Positions 27,801 through 35,928 of a stretch of DNA of 64,000 nt are shown here, piece by piece; within the stretch, counting starts at the first letter, position 1, and every line of letters starts with the position of its first letter. Source of the DNA: JANSWP01 sp041941305. GTDB taxonomy: Bacteria > Bacteroidota > Bacteroidia > Chitinophagales > Saprospiraceae. Position numbers and translations under genes: made by a program. The notes beneath the pieces are model-generated. The model did no database searches, was not told the DNA's origin, and saw only the letters and a list, made by a program, of their open reading frames with translations. The stretch covers positions 100,840 through 164,839 of the forward strand of contig JBGTQJ010000015.1 of assembly GCA_041941305.1 (NCBI GenBank). The letters are read 5' to 3'.

Positions 27801-29027
27801 CTTGGTCTGTATTAGGTTATAAAAATGTGAGAAATCGTTGCCCTGTTTAGATATAGGTTTGATATCATCTGTCCCAGGGATTGCCCGCTCCAAAAATTTA
27901 TTTGTTGAATAAAAAATGTCCTGGTTTTGGGTCTGGTAAATGGATCTAAGGCTTTTCCCCTCTGCATAATTTTTAAATTTGTTTTTTTTTAATGAAGCCT
28001 TTTTCAAACCATAACCTTCGGTACCAATCCATAAATTTTCTAAACTATCCAGCCACAAAGAACGAGGAGAATCTTCTTTGTCTAAAACCATAGCCTGGCG
28101 AAAAACCACCTCTTCAGGAGCTAGATTAGGATCGAAAAAGAACAAATTGGGCGTACCTCCCAGACCAAACCAAACCTTGTCTGTTTTTGGGTTCAAAATA
28201 AATTCAGCAACCCCTCTTGTCCACTCTTTAACAGGAGAGATGTCGCTTATTTTAAAAGCATGAATATTGTCCTCCGATAAGCGAACAATAAATTCCAATG
28301 TACTTATCCAAAATGTGTTTTCTGGATATTCAAAAATATCTTTAATGGTATGAGGGGTTTTAGAAGCAGGAATTGAAATTGGTTCAAAGACATCCTTTTC
28401 AGCAGTCCATTTCCAAACACCTTTAAGGATATTTGCCACCAACAATTCATTCTGGCTCGTATAACATATTTGGCTTACATCTGAAACGGGCAATCCCGTG
28501 GCTGTCTTCAATTCATACTTTTTTGCAATAATAGATTCGTTTTTCCGGGGAAACTTCCCTGTGGTTTTCAAACGATAAACTCCCCTGGAGCTTGCACACC
28601 ATAAATGGCCCTCCTTATCTTCAACTATTTCATAAACCGTTGATTTTCTTAGCGTTTCCAATTCTACTTCTAAATCAGCAAGCTGTAAAAATTGAGCTTT
28701 ATATTTGTCATAATAATTCAAGCCGCCATTTTGGGTTCCTACCCATAGCTTGCCTTGGGAATCTTCAAAAATGCAAAAAACCACATCACCTGAAATAGAA
28801 AGGGAATCAAAAGGATCATGACTGAAGATTCTAAATTCGTAGCCATCATAGCGATTTAAACCATTTTTGGTCGCAAACCACATAAATCCATCACTATCTT
28901 GCATTATGTCGAAAATCATTCCTTGGGAAAGACCATCTTCTATTGTAATGCTTTCCAATAAGTTTTTTTGTGCTACAAGAGAAATAGGAATGATGATCGT
29001 AAAAAGTAGTGTCTTCAGAAATCTCAT
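24843..29027 (-). CDS. Hybrid two-component system sensor/regulator (HTCS) 2
   Basis: A paralogue of HTCS 1 with the same architecture in 1394 residues: signal peptide (MRFLKTLLFTIIIPISLVAQ), propeller sensor (GLSQGMIFDIMQDSDGFMWF; repeated LWIGT), Y_Y_Y domain (NYANLAPGEYLFEVKGSN), membrane segment (~802-825), HisKA (FFSNITHEFRTPLTLILEP, His ~859), HATPase (KDTGFGIPQSEVPKIFDRF), receiver (LIEDNAELRQFL, VISDLMMP-like LIISDLMMPEKDGFEV, Asp ~1198) and AraC-type HTH (~1302-1394; MFMSRSQLHRKLKALTN, ISIQVGFSNQKYFSTRFK). The next gene downstream is the propeller T9SS gene with array B in the gap. A linker of about 60 residues between kinase and receiver is coded by repetitive DNA. A -7-like TACCTTTA ends 7 nt before the ATG, as in HTCS 1. 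Confidence 0.95.
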   Translation of the reverse strand: MRFLKTLLFTIIIPISLVAQKNLLESITIEDGLSQGMIFDIMQDSDGFMWFATKNGLNRYDGYEFRIFSHDPFDSLSISGDVVFCIFEDSQGKLWVGTQNGGLNYYDKYKAQFLQLADLEVELETLRKSTVYEIVEDKEGHLWCASSRGVYRLKTTGKFPRKNESIIAKKYELKTATGLPVSDVSQICYTSQNELLVANILKGVWKWTAEKDVFEPISIPASKTPHTIKDIFEYPENTFWISTLEFIVRLSEDNIHAFKISDISPVKEWTRGVAEFILNPKTDKVWFGLGGTPNLFFFDPNLAPEEVVFRQAMVLDKEDSPRSLWLDSLENLWIGTEGYGLKKASLKKNKFKNYAEGKSLRSIYQTQNQDIFYSTNKFLERAIPGTDDIKPISKQGNDFSHFYNLIQTKDGTIWAIGPKKQKSRAGLLFRLNAQYEIEEKYDLKHYPDYYRQLVEDNFSNILFACENSVLGIFNRKTENFNYFDYKHLLPDFEGIHNSSAFYQDGQGSLWIGKTWGLVRVKFNEEGEPQSFKLFKNEPSNRNSLSSNSIASCLDDPFEPEEFLWIGTKGGGLNKFNKKTGEVIHFSTKDGLPDNVVYGILPDEDHNLWLSTNRGISKYNLIEQTFQNYKAADGLQHDEFNTNAFFKNEQTGELFFGGINGITAFFPKEIQATKFKPKVYITNLQINGEEISYNKELKDKGKNPLNVSIEYTEKIELAWFQNQITLEFAALDYRISEKNRYKFRLSPINKDWISANKSRIANYANLAPGEYLFEVKGSNSSVIWNEEATQLKIVIQPPWWKTTWAYGFYVFVFIAGIFVLYRFQINRANLRNQLAFEHREAERLAELDRIKSNFFSNITHEFRTPLTLILEPIRQILKEIKSDRLTQKLKLVQSNSLRLLQLVNQLLDLSKLESQQMTLDLHRGDILEVIRPIYQSFLPLAEKKGIQLGFKHRKDLPYFFFDKNKVEKVVYNILSNALKFTSVGSVQCEVSSIVLDKPNKLPATNCLLLTVKDTGFGIPQSEVPKIFDRFYQVDASSTRTGEGTGIGLALTKELVELMGGEIEVESELGLGTKFLIKLPMVSSSEFRVSQGDPLVAGSEMVQRSAPSKIDQSSSSLERDIPAQSSRKYSTSNPELQTLDSKSANKGSRELILLIEDNAELRQFLQQSLENKYQIIEASNGAEGIRKGLELLPDLIISDLMMPEKDGFEVMNVLKNDEKSSHIPIILLTARTAIESKIKGLKRGADVYLTKPFHLEVLEAHIENQINLRFKLREKYAAQSTQPIQKRIELFDTIENQFLRKLMRTVESHIENENLSSNNLAQQMFMSRSQLHRKLKALTNQSTTEFVRNYRLDRAMELLKNREGTVTEISIQVGFSNQKYFSTRFKEKFGFRPSEV

Positions 29028-29285
29028 AGTGGACTAAAGGTAAGCGTTTTTGGGAATAAAGTTGTCTGGAGTTTGTGTTGAGTACTATTCAAATTGTAGC
29101 TACAGATTTAAGTACGTTGACCTATCAAATAATGGTTTTTTATTGCCATCTTGTCAGTAAATCTCAGAAAGCAAAAGACATTTTGTCACAAAACAATTAC
29201 ATTTTAGCCATTATTTCCTGAATATTCTCCCGGCATGAGGATTGATATGGAATTTCTGTTTTGAAAATCAAAAAAATCATTTGTT

Positions 29286-31907
29286 ATGAATCTAAATAAT
29301 TTAACCATAAAAACGCAGGAAGCCATCCAAAAAGCACATCAAATCGCGATGGTTCAACAAAACCCCAGTGTGGAGCTTGGGCATTTGTTCAAAGGAATCC
29401 TGGAGGTAGATGAGAGTGTCACTCCCTTTGTATTTAAGAAACTGGGCGTCAATTTTGAAGCAGTCAAAAGTGCAACAGAAAGCATCGTCAAATCTTATCC
29501 AAAATCCAGCGATAGCAATTTGTTCTTTTCCCGAACCGCTACAGAAGCGATTCAAAAAGCCAATACTTTTCTCAAAACTTTTGGAGATGAGTATGTGGCT
29601 TTGGAGCATTTGCTTTTAGGCATCTTAAAGACCAAGGATAGTGTTTCTCAAATGCTCAAGGATAGTGGCATCACAGAAAAAGACTTGAAGATGGCTATAG
29701 AAGATTTGCGAAAAGGAAGTCGAGTTGTTACTTCTAGTGCAGAAAATACCTACAACGCACTTGGAAAATATGCCATCAATTTGAATGAACGGGCAAGAAA
29801 TGGAAAATTGGACCCCGTGATTGGAAGAGATGATGAAATCAGAAGAGTGCTTCACATACTTGCAAGAAGAACAAAAAATAATCCAATCCTGATTGGTGCA
29901 CCTGGAGTAGGTAAAACAGCCATCATCGAAGGGCTGGCACATAGAATTGTCAATGGAGACGTACCTGAAGATTTGAGAGATAAAGACATCTTTGCTCTGG
30001 ATATGGGGGCATTGATTGCGGGAGCCAAATATCAGGGTGAATTTGAGGAAAGACTCAAATCTGTTGTCAATGAAGTCGTAAAGGCAGAAGGCAATATCTT
30101 CTTGTTCATTGATGAAATCCATACCCTAGTCGGTGCTGGCAAATCTCAAGGTGCAATGGACGCTGCCAATATTTTGAAACCTGCCCTGGCTCGTGGAGAC
30201 TTGAGAGCAATTGGAGCTACCACATTGAATGAGTACCAAAAATACATGGAAAAAGACAAGGCTTTGGAGCGCCGTTTCCAAAAGGTAGTGGTTGGCGAAC
30301 CCAATGAAGAAGACTCCATTTCTATTCTTCGAGGTTTGAAGGAGCGCTACGAGACGCATCACAAAATCAATATAAAAGATGATGCCATTGTAGCAGCTGT
30401 ACAATTATCTACTCGTTACATCTCAGATCGATTTTTACCCGATAAGGCAATTGACCTGGTAGACGAAGCCGCTGCCCGTCTTCGTTTGGAAATGAACTCC
30501 ATGCCCGAAGAACTGGATGAAGTAGAACGCAAAGTCAGGCAACTGGAAATTGAACGTGAGGCGATGAAGCGTGAAAAGGACAAAGCCAAGGTTAAGATTT
30601 TGAATGAGGAAATTGCAAATCTCGAGGAGCAACGCAATGGCTTGAAAGCTCAATGGGAAAGTGAGCGCGAAGTTGTTTTGGGCATTCAAAAAGCGAAAGA
30701 AGAAATGGAACAACTAAAGCTGGAAGGAATCCGAGCTGAGCGCGAGGGCGATTTCAGTGAAGCTGCAGAAATTCGATATGGCAAATTGCCCAAAGTGCAA
30801 GAGCGTTTGGAAGAATACAACCAAAAACTGTATGAAATTCAGGCGACTGGCAAACAGTTGGTGAAAGAAGAAGTAGATGCAGAAGATATCGCTCAAATTG
30901 TGAGCAAGTGGACGGGAATACCTGTAACCAGAATGTTGAAAAGCGAGCGAGCCAAATTGTTGAGCCTGGAAGATGAATTGCACAAACGAGTTATTGGCCA
31001 GGATGTGGCAGTAGAGGCGGTTGCAGATGCAATTCGTCGTAGCCGAACGGGTTTGTCAAATGCCAAAAGACCTGTAGGATCTTTCCTTTTTCTGGGAACG
31101 ACTGGCGTTGGAAAGACTGAATTGGCGAAAGCACTAGCAGAGTATTTGTTTGACGATGAAAATTTGATGACGCGAATTGACATGAGTGAATATCAGGAAC
31201 GCCATGCGGTGTCCAGATTGGTGGGCGCCCCTCCTGGTTATGTTGGATATGATGAAGGTGGGCAATTGACAGAAGCCGTGCGGCGAAAACCTTACTCTGT
31301 GATTTTGCTGGATGAAATTGAAAAAGCACATCCCGATGTATTCAACATCCTGCTACAAGTTTTGGATGATGGAAGATTGACAGATAACAAAGGACGAATA
31401 GCTGATTTCAAAAATACCATCATCATTATGACTTCCAATATCGGTTCGGATGCCATTCGTCAAAATTTTTCAAAAATAGATGAAGAAAATCGGGAAGAAA
31501 CCATTGAAAAAACCCAAAATCTGGTTTTTGAAATGCTCAAACAATCTGTTCGTCCAGAGTTTTTGAATCGTATTGACGAAGTGATAATGTTTCAACCTTT
31601 GACCAAGGAAGATATTCGTGCAATCGTGGAATTGCAATTGACAGAATTGCGCAAAACCCTGGCTGCTCAAAATATACAGGTTACCGTTACGCCTGAGGCG
31701 ATAGACTGGCTCGCTTATGAAGGCTACAATCCCGAATTTGGAGCTCGCCCCATCAAGCGAGTCATTCAAAAGAAGGTTTTGAATCAATTATCCAAACAAA
31801 TGCTGTTGGGGCAAGTAGAATCAGACAGCCACATCGTTTTGGATGCTTTTGATGACAAGATTGTGTTTCGGAAGCCGATCAGGGAGGAAGCTGCGGTGTT
31901 GAATTAG
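29286..31907 (+). CDS. clpB: Disaggregase ATPase ClpB
   Basis: ClpB is a hexameric AAA+ chaperone that threads and rescues aggregated proteins together with DnaK. The 873 residues include the N-terminal repeat domain (MNLNNLTIKTQEAIQKAHQ onward), NBD1 with Walker A GAPGVGKTAIIEGL (~204) and FLFIDEIHTLVGAG, the coiled-coil middle domain (~410-525, rich in Glu, Lys and Arg), NBD2 with GTTGVGKTELAKAL (~604) and VILLDEIEKAHPDVFN, and sensor-2 GARPIKRVIQ. Length and motifs are standard. The upstream 258 bp separates it from HTCS 2 divergently; I could not identify a firm promoter there. It is followed by its own terminator. Confidence 0.97.
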   Translation: MNLNNLTIKTQEAIQKAHQIAMVQQNPSVELGHLFKGILEVDESVTPFVFKKLGVNFEAVKSATESIVKSYPKSSDSNLFFSRTATEAIQKANTFLKTFGDEYVALEHLLLGILKTKDSVSQMLKDSGITEKDLKMAIEDLRKGSRVVTSSAENTYNALGKYAINLNERARNGKLDPVIGRDDEIRRVLHILARRTKNNPILIGAPGVGKTAIIEGLAHRIVNGDVPEDLRDKDIFALDMGALIAGAKYQGEFEERLKSVVNEVVKAEGNIFLFIDEIHTLVGAGKSQGAMDAANILKPALARGDLRAIGATTLNEYQKYMEKDKALERRFQKVVVGEPNEEDSISILRGLKERYETHHKINIKDDAIVAAVQLSTRYISDRFLPDKAIDLVDEAAARLRLEMNSMPEELDEVERKVRQLEIEREAMKREKDKAKVKILNEEIANLEEQRNGLKAQWESEREVVLGIQKAKEEMEQLKLEGIRAEREGDFSEAAEIRYGKLPKVQERLEEYNQKLYEIQATGKQLVKEEVDAEDIAQIVSKWTGIPVTRMLKSERAKLLSLEDELHKRVIGQDVAVEAVADAIRRSRTGLSNAKRPVGSFLFLGTTGVGKTELAKALAEYLFDDENLMTRIDMSEYQERHAVSRLVGAPPGYVGYDEGGQLTEAVRRKPYSVILLDEIEKAHPDVFNILLQVLDDGRLTDNKGRIADFKNTIIIMTSNIGSDAIRQNFSKIDEENREETIEKTQNLVFEMLKQSVRPEFLNRIDEVIMFQPLTKEDIRAIVELQLTELRKTLAAQNIQVTVTPEAIDWLAYEGYNPEFGARPIKRVIQKKVLNQLSKQMLLGQVESDSHIVLDAFDDKIVFRKPIREEAAVLN

Positions 31908-31926
31908 ATTTGTTTTAAATATTTTT

Positions 31927-31965
31927 AAAAGGAGCATTGTCATATCCAGCTATGCTCCTTTTTAT
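31927..31965 (+). terminator. clpB terminator
   Basis: The stem AAAAGGAGCAT (31927-31937) pairs with ATGCTCCTTTT (31952-31962) and runs into T's, 20 bp after the clpB stop codon. Confidence 0.8.
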
Positions 31966-31968
31966 ATT

Positions 31969-32002
31969 TTTGAAATGCTTTTCTACTTTTTAAATATCTT
32001 TG
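31969..32002 (+). promoter_or_regulatory. Promoter of the Septu-like pair
   Basis: TTTG at 31969-31972, 22 bp, then TATCTTTG at 31995-32002 fits the Bacteroidota consensus. The -7 box ends 21 nt before the ptuA ATG, so the leader would be short. It abuts the clpB terminator, making the pair an independent unit. Confidence 0.6.
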
Positions 32003-32023
32003 AGAGAATTCACACATATCACT

Positions 32024-33361
32024 ATGTTTTTAAAGGAAATCTATCTAAAAAATTTCAAGTGTTTTGAAGAAATCCGTTTCGAATTTCCAAATCGATTTAC
32101 GGTTTTGATTGGAGATAATGGAAGTGGGAAGACGGCTTTAGTTGACGGGATTGCAAAGGGACTAAAAGATTTAGTTGATAGCTTAGCATCGGATAGAGAT
32201 GTGAGTTTTGATATGAGTTTTTCAGAAGATCAAATTCGAATCGTTTCACATAAACTAGGAAGTAGAAGTTCTTTGGAAAAACAATCAGATTATGGATTAG
32301 AAATAAAGATAAATCCCGAGAAAGATCTAACTGTCAAGTGGAATTCCCAACGAGGTTCAGGTAATGGTGAGGAATTAAGACGATATCTTCAATCCATTAA
32401 ATGGGATGTCCAAAAAGGGAAACCCACTATTTTACCTTTAGTCACATATTATAAAACCAATCGCCACTGGTCTACAGAGCATTTTGATAAAATTGGAATT
32501 CGAGAGAATTCTTCAAGATTATCCACCTATTCTGATTGTTTAAATCCAAAAACTTCTGCCAAAGTTTTTTTAGAGTGGTTTCAGCAAATGGCATTAATCC
32601 AATTGGAGCAAGTTCAAGCTGGAGAGCCTAATGCTACTCCCCCTGAATTACAAGCAGTTAGAAACGCCATACTAAAAGCTCTTGATTCATTAAAAGTTGA
32701 TAATTCTCAAACTACCAATATTTATTACTCTGCTAAAGAAAGTCAACTGATGATTGATACTGGAGATGGTAATACATTTCCTTTTCAAATGCTTAGCGAC
32801 GGTTATCGAAATACCATCGGAATGATTGCAGACATTGCCTACCGAATGGCAGAATTAAACCCACACATAACAACAGAGTCACCTGGCATAGTTTTGATTG
32901 ATGAAATTGATTTGCACCTTCATCCTCGATGGCAAAGAAATATTGTAGGAGATTTGAAACGAATCTTTCCAAATTGTCAATTCATTGTTACAACACATTC
33001 TCCTTTCATTATACAGTCCTTAGATGAAGATGATGGTTTGATAAAAATGGAAGACAAAGAATATGTTTTTGGGCGTTTTATAGATCAAAGCATTGAAGAT
33101 ATCACTGAACATGAGCAAGGAGTGGAAAACCCTCAATGGAGTAAAAAGAGGAAAGAGATGTATGAAGCTGCCGAGACTTATTATGAAAAACTTGATGAGA
33201 TGAATGGCGACATGTCGGATGATGAAATTCAAAAAATCAGGGAAGAACTAGAATTGATTAAAAAACCCTATACACAAAATGTAGCTTACACTGCTTTTCT
33301 AGAAAGAAAGCACATGGTCAAAGAGTCTCAATTGAAATACTCCAAAAAGAGGAAAAAATAA
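32024..33361 (+). CDS. ptuA: Septu-type defence ATPase (PtuA-like)
   Basis: An ABC/SMC-like ATPase of the AAA_21 (OLD-related) type, partner of the HNH nuclease that follows. The start is set at ATG 32024 (MFLKEIYLKNFKCFEEI), the normal N-terminus of such ATPases; the TTG at 32000 lies inside the -7 box. The 445 residues show Walker A IGDNGSGKTALVDGIAKGL (~29-47), a Q-loop region, the signature MLSDGYRNT (~257), Walker B GIVLIDEIDLHLHPRW (~288-303) and the H-loop TTHSPF. A charged C-terminal helix follows. The stop overlaps the next start (TAATG), implying translational coupling. In Septu systems PtuA and PtuB together block phage; the trigger is not visible here. No reverse transcriptase is present, so it is not a retron. 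Confidence 0.82.
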   Translation: MFLKEIYLKNFKCFEEIRFEFPNRFTVLIGDNGSGKTALVDGIAKGLKDLVDSLASDRDVSFDMSFSEDQIRIVSHKLGSRSSLEKQSDYGLEIKINPEKDLTVKWNSQRGSGNGEELRRYLQSIKWDVQKGKPTILPLVTYYKTNRHWSTEHFDKIGIRENSSRLSTYSDCLNPKTSAKVFLEWFQQMALIQLEQVQAGEPNATPPELQAVRNAILKALDSLKVDNSQTTNIYYSAKESQLMIDTGDGNTFPFQMLSDGYRNTIGMIADIAYRMAELNPHITTESPGIVLIDEIDLHLHPRWQRNIVGDLKRIFPNCQFIVTTHSPFIIQSLDEDDGLIKMEDKEYVFGRFIDQSIEDITEHEQGVENPQWSKKRKEMYEAAETYYEKLDEMNGDMSDDEIQKIREELELIKKPYTQNVAYTAFLERKHMVKESQLKYSKKRKK

Positions 33362-34044
33362 TGCGCCCTGTAGATAAAGGAATTAAGGAAAAACCATTTA
33401 AACCTTATGGTAAAGCGAAAATACCACTAGCAAAAGCATTAGGTTGGTATTGTTCTTATTGTGAAATGCCTGTGATTCATAAAATTGAAGTAGAGCATGT
33501 AGTGCCAATTGCTAAAGGGGGAGCAGAATTTGATTGGGAAAACTTTCTATTGGGATGTTCCTATTGTAATGGTTCAGCGAATAAATCTGACAACAATAAT
33601 TCAAGAGTAGGCTATTATTGGCCAGATACAGATAATACCTTTCGAGCTTTTACCTATAATCAACTAGGCATCATTAAACCTAAAATTACTTTATCCAAAT
33701 CTCAAAAAAAAATTGCACACAATACTATTAATTTGCTTGGTTTAGATAAAGCTCCATACACTAATAAAAAACCGAGCCCAGCTGATGTGAGATGGATGCA
33801 TAGAACCTCTGCTTGGGAGAATGCTAAAGATGCACTTAAAGACTGGGAAACGGGAAAGTCCGATCCTTTGAAGCATTCAATCACCAGAGAGGCAGTTGCA
33901 ACAGGTTTTTTCTCGATTTGGATGACTGTTTTCAAAAACCATCCAATTCTAAAAAGATCATTTATTGAAAATTTTCCTGGAACTGCCCCTAATTGTTTTG
34001 ATAAACAAGGTAATACAGTGCCTCGAAAAGGAGGGTTATTGTGA
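33361..34044 (+). CDS. ptuB: Septu-type HNH nuclease (PtuB-like)
   Basis: An HNH endonuclease partner of PtuA. The 227-residue product carries a zinc-ribbon HNH core in its first third: CSYCEM (~31-36), the His-containing IEVEHVVPIAKGG (~42-54), WENFLLGCSYCNGSA with the Asn and second Cys pair (~59-73), and a Lys/Asn-rich end. The remaining ~150 residues are helical and probably contact PtuA. It overlaps the ptuA stop codon by 1 bp and ends 31 bp before a convergent T9SS gene. The expected activity is DNA or RNA cleavage on phage infection, causing abortive infection or phage DNA degradation. Family assignment rests on the paired layout as well as the HNH core. Confidence 0.8.
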   Translation: MRPVDKGIKEKPFKPYGKAKIPLAKALGWYCSYCEMPVIHKIEVEHVVPIAKGGAEFDWENFLLGCSYCNGSANKSDNNNSRVGYYWPDTDNTFRAFTYNQLGIIKPKITLSKSQKKIAHNTINLLGLDKAPYTNKKPSPADVRWMHRTSAWENAKDALKDWETGKSDPLKHSITREAVATGFFSIWMTVFKNHPILKRSFIENFPGTAPNCFDKQGNTVPRKGGLL

Positions 34045-34075
34045 TCTTGATCAAATCATTAGATATGTAAAGCTG

Positions 34076-35791
34076 CTACTCCACCACCAATTTACCTTGT
34101 TTTTTGAAAGTTTCAGCTTCCACACACCAGACATAAAACCCTCCTTGCAAATCTGACAAGTCTAATGTTGTCGCTTCATCCAGTAAGTTTGCATGGAACA
34201 CTAATTTCCCTAGTTGATCATAAATGAAGACAGAAGATGCTTTTTGTCCAGCTTCAGAGGAAAAAACGTATAATGTACCATTCTGGACAGGGTTTGGATA
34301 GACTTTTACGCTTCCTTCTGGACGGTTCACTAAGGTAGAAACACTAACAATATCCGAATATTCAAAATTGCCATCCAGATCAAACTGTTTTAGTCGATAA
34401 TGATTCATTCCAGTGAGTGGTTGGGGATCAATTGTACTATAAGAAAGAATCTCATAACTAATCCCTCTTCCAGCTATGAAATCCAAATATTCCCAATTTT
34501 TGCCATCGGGGCTTCTTTCTATTTCAAATCCTTCGTTATTGTATTCCATGGCGGTTTTCCAGGTCAACAACACTTCTTCTCCCTGAAGAATGGCATCAAA
34601 ATCTAATAAATCTACTGGAAGATTGGTACCTACTTCTGTTGCTCCCAAATCTGGCGGATTGCTTCTGGGGTTGCCACACAAATCTGTAGCAGGAGCACCA
34701 GTGCTGGTTCCTATATTTTCTCCTGCAGTTCCGGGATCTATTTCATGCCCAAATAATATTTCGGAATTATTGCAATCATTGAGAGGCTCCAGGCTTGGGT
34801 CTGCTGTCGATAAAAAAGTGGGACAGCCAGGACCTGCACATGCTTCGCACAAATTGTTATTATTGATGCCAATAGTAGAGCCAGCAGCAGCTATATCTGC
34901 TCCAAAAGAAGCAGTATTGTCTGCGAAAATATTATTGGTTATATGCAAAACGGCACTTGGAATCGCAACACCTCCTCCGGCACCAGTTGCTCCTGATGCG
35001 GTATTGTTTGCCACAGTACAATTCGTCATTGTACAAATACCGTCAAACAACGCAACTCCACCTCCGTCAATTAATTCCATTCCATCTGCAGCAGTTCCAG
35101 AAGTATTGCCACTAATGACACAATTGGTAAAAGTATTTACAGAACCAAATTCTGAAATATAAACTCCCCCCCCATCATCACCACACTGATTATTGAATAT
35201 GGAACACTTGGTCAAGGTCGTGTTTCCACCAGAAGAATAAATGCCTCCGCCATCTGAAAAGGTATTGACGCCTGCATTATTATTCGATACAATACATTCT
35301 TCCAAAATGAGTACAATGCCAGAGGTACTACTGGCAGATGCGATAGCTCCGCCATCCTCCGAAGAGTCATTATTTGTCAAGGTGACTCTGGTAAAAGTCA
35401 CTGCACTGCTTGAATTTAAAAGTATCGCTCCTCCTCGCCCGGTAGCATTTCCATGTCGCAGGGTCAAATCCTGAAAATTGACGGTTATGGAGGTGTTCAC
35501 CACAAAAATTCGATCTGAGGCACTTGCCTGAGTGCCAGCAGCTTGAACAATAGTGGTCGTTTGTCCTTGCCCTTGAATAGTCAAATCACTTTTATTGACC
35601 GTAATGCTCAACTCGGTGTGTGTCGCCTCATTGATTTGAATGACATCAAAAGCGGAGGCTGCGTTGATGGCTGCCTGGATGGTGGTGTGATCACAGCCCG
35701 AGGAACAAACAGTTAAAGTTGCAGAAAAAGAAGATAGGTAAAAACTGGTGAATAAGATCACCAACAGATTGCGTAGTGTGTAGATGCTCAT
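34076..35791 (-). CDS. T9SS-secreted right-handed beta-helix protein
   Basis: A 571-residue secreted protein. The signal peptide (MSIYTLRNLLVILFTSFYLS) precedes a pectate-lyase-like beta-helix (~25-350) seen as repeated ladders (FQDLTLRHGNATGRGGAILL, EECIVSNNNAG, TNCVISGNTSG, NCTVANNTASG, NNIFADNTAS). A choice-of-anchor-Q-like end (DLCGNPRSNPPDLGATEVG), a fibronectin-like linker (LPVDLLDFDAILQGEEVLL, EYNNEGFEIERS, MNHYRLKQFDLDG) and a type A T9SS sorting domain (VYPNPVQNGTLYVFSS, YDQLGKLVF, LQGGFYVWCVE) follow. The linker is homologous to that of the propeller T9SS protein. No catalytic residues of polysaccharide lyases are obvious, so a structural or binding role is as likely as enzymatic activity. 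It lacks the four-repeat operator. Confidence 0.88.
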   Translation of the reverse strand: MSIYTLRNLLVILFTSFYLSSFSATLTVCSSGCDHTTIQAAINAASAFDVIQINEATHTELSITVNKSDLTIQGQGQTTTIVQAAGTQASASDRIFVVNTSITVNFQDLTLRHGNATGRGGAILLNSSSAVTFTRVTLTNNDSSEDGGAIASASSTSGIVLILEECIVSNNNAGVNTFSDGGGIYSSGGNTTLTKCSIFNNQCGDDGGGVYISEFGSVNTFTNCVISGNTSGTAADGMELIDGGGVALFDGICTMTNCTVANNTASGATGAGGGVAIPSAVLHITNNIFADNTASFGADIAAAGSTIGINNNNLCEACAGPGCPTFLSTADPSLEPLNDCNNSEILFGHEIDPGTAGENIGTSTGAPATDLCGNPRSNPPDLGATEVGTNLPVDLLDFDAILQGEEVLLTWKTAMEYNNEGFEIERSPDGKNWEYLDFIAGRGISYEILSYSTIDPQPLTGMNHYRLKQFDLDGNFEYSDIVSVSTLVNRPEGSVKVYPNPVQNGTLYVFSSEAGQKASSVFIYDQLGKLVFHANLLDEATTLDLSDLQGGFYVWCVEAETFKKQGKLVVE

Positions 35792-35867
35792 ATTGGTTGA
35801 TTTAGTGTACCGTGATTTACTGTGTAATTTGCTTTAGATGGGTATTAGGTCTATGTCTGACACGCAG

Positions 35868-35875
35868 CAAATGTA
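35868..35875 (-). promoter_or_regulatory. -7 box for the beta-helix T9SS gene
   Basis: The minus strand reads TACATTTG, an exact TAnnTTTG, about 77 bp before the start codon. No clear TTTG lies at the -33 distance. Confidence 0.45.
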
Positions 35876-35928
35876 AAGTAAATTTGATAAAAAAATTAAC
35901 TTCTAAACAGATTATAGTCCATACGGTT

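Noticed and set aside
29181..29206. TTTG ... TACATTTT as a clpB promoter
   Set aside because: The spacer is only 12 bp and the -7 match is imperfect; not supported.
32024..34044. Retron-type Septu arrangement
   Set aside because: No reverse transcriptase gene or msr/msd-like structured RNA lies beside the ATPase-HNH pair.
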